Part shown: in pieces, positions 60,201-64,000 of the stretch
Layout of the letters: each line of letters opens with the position of its first letter
Numbering within the stretch: position 1 is the stretch's first letter
NCBI GenBank assembly: GCA_001643675.2
Contig: LSRY02000001.1
Location: 1,483,501 to 1,547,500, forward strand
DNA length: 64,000 bases
DNA from: Monocercomonoides exilis
Taxonomy: Eukaryota > Preaxostyla > Oxymonadida > Polymastigidae
Reading direction: 5' to 3'
Made by a program: the position numbers and the translations under genes
The notes under the pieces: generated by a model
Databases searched by the model: none
Seen by the model: only the letters and a program-made list of their open reading frames with translations
What the model was told of the DNA's origin: nothing

Positions 60201-63200
60201 CCTCACTTTGTTTTCGTGGTTTGGATCAGCAACACAAATAAGACGTTCAGAATATCCACATGGAATAATAAATACAGTGGGGATAAAGGCAGACACTCCA
60301 ATTTGAGCAATAGTAAAATCTGTTGTTAGAGAACCCTTGATTTTCAATGCAATACTTTCAACAGATGCAAATAGCAGTATTATTGGCTGCAATGATCGAT
60401 ACGCACTTGTTGCAGATGGAGATAGAGAAGACGATTGCTTAATGTTGGAAAGAGAATCATTTGAAAACAAAGAGTTGCTTTGCACAATTTGTTGAGACTG
60501 AACGCTTTCAATTGCTGTTAGAGATTCTTCAGAAACTTTCGTTGAATCAAGATGAGCGAATAAATTTACCATTGTTAATCTGAGTTGCTGCGGAGATGAT
60601 CCTTTCACCGGAGCTGTGTAGCTGCCTGAAATAATAAACGATCTTAGATTAATGCAGAATTCCCACGGTAATCGTTTCTTCTCCTTCTTTGTTCGTTCTT
60701 TTATTAAGGCTTCATAAGAAAGAGCTTCTTGTTCTTTCTGAGTTTGCTTGCCTCTGTCAGCTGATTCAAACAATGCATCTATTTGCTTGTACTTTCTGTT
60801 ATATGCATGTGTAGCCTCTTCTTCCTTTCGCTGAATTGAATCTGACCGGGCCCTATATTCTTCTGTTGCTGTTCCAGAAACGCTTTGCTTACGAGGCAAA
60901 CTGGACTCGTCCTTTGCTGTAAATGCTGAAATAAAGCGGGATACTGTCTTGAATATGGAGATGATTGGGGAGTAGTCTTCTAAGCTGATTGATTCGAAAG
61001 AAAAGGCACCAATCTCACCAGCCACATGAAGAAGAGGAGGAGGAATATCTGGATTGTATTCACAACTGTGAGGAACAGAGTATGTGGCATGGGCCATTGT
61101 GTTCTGTATTGCCAACGAAAAGGCATTCTTATCGGAAAATCTTCTCCCTGGCTTTGACGCTCGCAATACAGAAACATGAAACAGCGGTGCTGTGAGTGTA
61201 AACAGAGTGAGATTCATCCACATTTTGACGGGTCTGTAAGGTTCAGTTGAAGATTGAGAACTCGAAGAAGTTGCAGCTTCGGATTGTTCAGAGACAATCT
61301 CATTTTCATCTTCTGATGATTTCTCGTGTTGTTTGTGCCTCTTTTGATGCCTAAGTTGCTGTTGTTCGACATACTCCTCGTTTTCAGATGGGACAAACTT
61401 GTCTGATAAGCTGGCACTTTGCTCTTGTTGCATTTTTGAATCAGATACATTTCCACCATTTGCTTCATCTGCTGATGAATTAGCCTGCATTTGTGAAGAT
61501 GAGCTGGATGCTGCTTCTTCCAATAAGTCTTGCACTTCCTCATCCTCGTCCTCCGGTGAATCAAGTGAAAGACTGGAAATCGAAAATGAAGCATCCAATG
61601 ATGATTGTGGAAGCATTCTGATTGCACACGTTACACCATCATCACACCCAACAACCAGATCTTCCATCTCCACATGGAGTATAACTTGAACCGTTGTGCG
61701 CATTGACGGTGCTGGTTTAGACTCAGGTGGTGAAAGTGCATTTGATTGTTCGTTAGAAATCTTTGTAGAATCGGAAACAATGTCGGATGAAATCTTTTTA
61801 TTAGGAACCGAAGCAGAATAAGATTGAATAGAGGCAGAATACGATCCCTCATTTGGCTTTACAATTATATTTTGTTGATCAGCTTCTGAAGAAGCAAACT
61901 CTTGTAACTTTATCACAGGTGAAGGTTGTTGAATATTAATTGCTTCTGAACTATTCTTTGCTCCTTCTTGTTGAGCAATTTGATTCTGTCGAGAAGCAGA
62001 TGGCGAGGCTTCTTTGGAATTCGGGAATATGTTGTTCATCTGTTGCGATGGCTGCTTTTGCACAAAATGCAAACGATGCGCACGTGAAGTGCTTCTGTGA
62101 TGACCAATGGAAGGAAGAGGGTATAAAGGCGATGAAGCATATGGCAATTCATTTGGATTAATCATAAATTGTTTTTGAAGGGATGAAGGATCGCTCATAG
62201 AATGCACATAACTGTCCACAGAATGAAGAAGTATTTTCCTTTCGGCATATTCCTGCTCTTCATCCAATCTCATCAATCGTTTGATGTTAATTGCAACAAA
62301 ACAGTCTCTCAAATTCTGCTTTCTCTCCTTTGCAGCTGCTTTGATCATCCAACCGGCAACCATCGTTTGAGAGATCGAAAGAAGTGCAGCATCCACAAAA
62401 GTGCTTTGTAGCTCCAATTTTGATGGTGATCGAATATTGATAAAGGTAACCACATTTGCAGTTGATGGTTCTCTTGGTGCATTCTTTGCTGCAATGTCTG
62501 TGTCAGTGTTAAACGAGCTTGTTGTCAGACTTCCTGAACCATATCTTCCTCCGTCTTCGCTATTCGAAGCTGCATCAACGAACATCTGTGGAGCAGATTG
62601 TCCAGCTTTGGAACTTTCATCTTGATAGAAAAATGCATTTGTTTGCTTGTTTCCTTCAGTTGCTTGCTCTTTCCTAAGCATTTGAATGGTGACTTCATTT
62701 TCATCTTTGCTGTTTTCATTTGATTTTATAATTTTTCCTGGTTGCTGCGTTCCACTTGCTCGAATAATAACTTCTGGAGATAAAATTACATGTACAATAT
62801 TATACAGTCCGAATGCAGACACATTTGCAGGAAGCTTTCTCTGAGTTGTTGGAATAGGCATTCCGGATGATGTTGTTGGGCCAGCAAAACCTGTCAAATG
62901 GTCAAGTCCAAATTTCGAGTGAGGCATGTTTGTTTCTGTACTCAGCAAAGAAGGATGGAGAGAAATCGGAGAAATCAAAGCAATTTTTGTTGGAGACAAA
63001 TAGAACATTAAATTGACTTCGATTCGCCTGTCGCCAAATAGCGAAAATGATGGGAAATCAAAACTTTTTGCTGATGGAACAATCGAGACACCACTTGTTT
63101 CATATGTTATCTCAGTTTGCTTTTCGCCATTTCCATCTGTTGCACTTGTGAGAAGACCTTGTTCAGACAAAGCATTCGTCTCTTCGCAGGTTTGTCCTCC

Positions 63201-64000
63201 TGTCATGTTTGACGGAGCAAAACTTTTTACAGAAACCGGAGCTGTTGACAATGCCTCGCTTGATAACTTTTCTTGAATGATCGATGGTTGTTGCGAATTC
63301 CAGGTTGAACCTGACGCTATCGATGGGGATTTTTTGCGATATCTGGACAATTTACGATGGTGTCCATGTTTTACTGGTGGAGAAACGTTATCACGAATTG
63401 ACTTTGCAGCTGAGGAAATTGACAAATTGTGTGAAGATGCTTTCGATAACTGAGTTTCGGAAACAGAACTTATAAATGAGAAAGATGAGAGTCCAGTCTC
63501 TGACGTCTCTTCATCGGTGCTTTCTTCACTGGGCTGTTCACTTTCACTTTCTTTTTCTTCATCTGGTTCATTTCCGTCATTATCTTCATATAGAGAGGCT
63601 TTATCTGAAGCAGTATTTCCAGCAAATAATGGTTTAGAACCCCTTCCATCGGAGGGACCAGATATCGGTCCAGGAGTTGCACGACGTGATTGATTGGAGT
63701 CATTGCTCTCTTTCAGCAGCCTTCTGAACAATCGCTTTGTCTTCCAGCGATGCAGCACAACGTAAATCATTCCTTCAGAGATTGTATCTGTCCAACTCCT
63801 GATAATGGTTAGTATTTGCCGAGGAGCAGCAAGCTCACATGCCAATTCGACTCCAGATAATGCTATGTCTGAAGAAATCTTTCCATTTTTGTCGTTTATT
63901 CGAGCAACCAACTTTACAGTGGCCATTGGAATTAGGGCTCGACTCAGCCCAGCATCAGCAACCATTGGCTGCGTCAGTCCAGGAAGCACAACCATACGTT
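57249..64000 (-). CDS. Very large Ser-rich protein, C-terminal 2250 residues (N-terminus beyond window)
   Basis: One uninterrupted frame of 6.75 kb, open to the right edge (the codon before the first visible Met is sense), so the protein is larger. I do not recognise it firmly. Ordered hydrophobic segments (VRINDKNGKISSDIALSGVE-like strands, DCFVAINIKRLMRL, CINLRSFIISGSYTAP, PWEFCINLRS, ASVESIALKIKGSLTTDFTI, EWVQLELKEISIKTVQTILP) alternate with long Ser/Gln/Glu/Pro-rich, probably disordered linkers. The amphipathic strand-rich pattern, FLSEFQYGAKKG and a Lys-rich end (KKLIEIKKKRKKEGKSSYRN) recall bridge-like lipid-transfer proteins of the Csf1/BLTP1 kind, but only weakly. No membrane helix, signal peptide or enzyme motif is evident in the visible part. 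Lack of introns over 6.7 kb contrasts with its neighbours. Confidence 0.6.
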   Translation of the reverse strand, partial: RMVVLPGLTQPMVADAGLSRALIPMATVKLVARINDKNGKISSDIALSGVELACELAAPRQILTIIRSWTDTISEGMIYVVLHRWKTKRLFRRLLKESNDSNQSRRATPGPISGPSDGRGSKPLFAGNTASDKASLYEDNDGNEPDEEKESESEQPSEESTDEETSETGLSSFSFISSVSETQLSKASSHNLSISSAAKSIRDNVSPPVKHGHHRKLSRYRKKSPSIASGSTWNSQQPSIIQEKLSSEALSTAPVSVKSFAPSNMTGGQTCEETNALSEQGLLTSATDGNGEKQTEITYETSGVSIVPSAKSFDFPSFSLFGDRRIEVNLMFYLSPTKIALISPISLHPSLLSTETNMPHSKFGLDHLTGFAGPTTSSGMPIPTTQRKLPANVSAFGLYNIVHVILSPEVIIRASGTQQPGKIIKSNENSKDENEVTIQMLRKEQATEGNKQTNAFFYQDESSKAGQSAPQMFVDAASNSEDGGRYGSGSLTTSSFNTDTDIAAKNAPREPSTANVVTFINIRSPSKLELQSTFVDAALLSISQTMVAGWMIKAAAKERKQNLRDCFVAINIKRLMRLDEEQEYAERKILLHSVDSYVHSMSDPSSLQKQFMINPNELPYASSPLYPLPSIGHHRSTSRAHRLHFVQKQPSQQMNNIFPNSKEASPSASRQNQIAQQEGAKNSSEAINIQQPSPVIKLQEFASSEADQQNIIVKPNEGSYSASIQSYSASVPNKKISSDIVSDSTKISNEQSNALSPPESKPAPSMRTTVQVILHVEMEDLVVGCDDGVTCAIRMLPQSSLDASFSISSLSLDSPEDEDEEVQDLLEEAASSSSSQMQANSSADEANGGNVSDSKMQQEQSASLSDKFVPSENEEYVEQQQLRHQKRHKQHEKSSEDENEIVSEQSEAATSSSSQSSTEPYRPVKMWMNLTLFTLTAPLFHVSVLRASKPGRRFSDKNAFSLAIQNTMAHATYSVPHSCEYNPDIPPPLLHVAGEIGAFSFESISLEDYSPIISIFKTVSRFISAFTAKDESSLPRKQSVSGTATEEYRARSDSIQRKEEEATHAYNRKYKQIDALFESADRGKQTQKEQEALSYEALIKERTKKEKKRLPWEFCINLRSFIISGSYTAPVKGSSPQQLRLTMVNLFAHLDSTKVSEESLTAIESVQSQQIVQSNSLFSNDSLSNIKQSSSLSPSATSAYRSLQPIILLFASVESIALKIKGSLTTDFTIAQIGVSAFIPTVFIIPCGYSERLICVADPNHENKVRMRKVMQRRKKEGEKEPQELSPSESTQEFDPMRITNDDINAINNVIPSPWIRCNAREDLHRANRPPSYGVYGIGDASTLQTILDNITGTSKPAPQAASQSASYSSARRGWDHSSLLHSLMMRLPFGVTVEGNRCGVLFTDIDSIGVVMDSALHSLMDASISHIRVNLNMNSVNPSVYGQLALKEMQKGQKRINQLSHHSTVSAIPPTSATPASTAKTQNETEFTSPSAKRVLQPIFVSTPSKQSSILAEQDVPSSNQSPSIPRSFSPSSGVSPTIPATSPPTPLSPLHLESEQQSDDNVKQTYDYPSSKMLIEQQMQLVNSFTVTCLPILFDRVVITLSSLTIPTLISSVASIKSEVLMMVSQVNAALVSVKGDMIRRGESELSSIRNSFTLEEDSNSSSRLRQRKRPEKEKPKKRAMLGQGRSQSAYSSGSGSYQSRLRSEQLAHKQLRSSSADISGVLPYQLMQNSESRFLDIVPRGVNSSFVSPENILSNPYKTISDLIFPGESNTHPSPSTPIHSSTSLTKTSSVHRLGSQSASSNAYSPATGSEKTKDESAEVPIASLGASFELAVSQFAKNWLKANVHFDGGAMLCVSSLMVRATDEEFSSAKEWVQLELKEISIKTVQTILPCFLTSANSDVINRLISTRAETTAKSSLSVDSALSSSFMVLDQQLDILLGQPTVTSIAHTKKGYALADSLDEEYTLESFLTIPTTRVVLSATRAVEGNTFLCAARTLFKQQFATSDTGTPYLTFTRILKSFLSEFQYGAKKGSARRGMNQQSSDGKSVPLASSSVWRSLQDFHSPAAVPMQLLLMNKMREEKKKAEGKSTEFHIKKMAALAVMVGEQKRAEKDSANGATGSEKQSGSDSASSNDAIGKKYPEFEYVMVSDNLNLPTIDILGELTSLTMNMLQGIVDFKSIRIAEIMHKYFLQPCISLTSSLSPAIYRTLPSPLLRQWCFNTLEKHSKKLIEIKKKRKKEGKSSYRN

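Overview
The window is nuclear DNA of an intron-rich, AT-rich, flagellated protist. I placed about 49 short spliceosomal introns (mostly 50-70 bp), and gene families point the same way: DNA polymerase delta, importin-5, U1-C, Mpp10, GPI8, Ccz1 and two axonemal proteins. Very large beta-helix membrane proteins ending in a protein-kinase-like domain, plus a local family of unrecognised helical proteins, suggest a metamonad, most likely an oxymonad close to Monocercomonoides. That assignment is inference from gene style, not a database match. The standard genetic code fits: recognised genes end in TAA, TAG or TGA where homologues end.

Layout, left: the 3' end of a beta-helix membrane protein (to 512), an acyl-CoA-binding protein with a Cys-rich N-terminus (1123-1842), the catalytic subunit of DNA polymerase delta (2148-5989) and an adenosine deaminase fused to a second, catalytically dead deaminase domain (6245-8928), all on +. 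On - follow importin-5 (13774-9441), U1-C (14841-13948) and Ccz1 (18461-15573, 11 exons).

Middle, 19.3-31.8 kb: gene-poor and AT-rich, with three paralogues of an unrecognised protein family (19363-20716 -, 24052-25482 +, 27875-29300 -) sharing intron positions and phases. Between them I see only low-complexity DNA and a few relic-like open frames.

31.8-44.5 kb: one - strand gene for a roughly 2600-residue secreted/transmembrane beta-helix protein with a cytoplasmic pseudokinase tail, carrying two lesions. A 4.9-kb element with inverted-repeat ends (38365-43273) splits it; removing the element and one copy of the flanking 11-bp repeat restores the reading frame exactly. A TAG codon at 32542-32544 separates the pseudokinase from the rest in the same frame. 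The element has an odd internal junction of its two ends, decayed coding sequence, a 54-bp tandem repeat and satellite-like DNA, and no recognisable transposase.

Right: Mpp10 (-) and GPI8 (+) diverge from a 121-bp spacer; then CCDC40 (-), CFAP96/C4orf47 (-), an ARF-family GTPase with a 10-nt microexon (-), and the C-terminal 2250 residues of a very large Ser-rich protein that runs off the right edge (-). CCDC40 and CFAP96 show that the organism builds motile axonemes.
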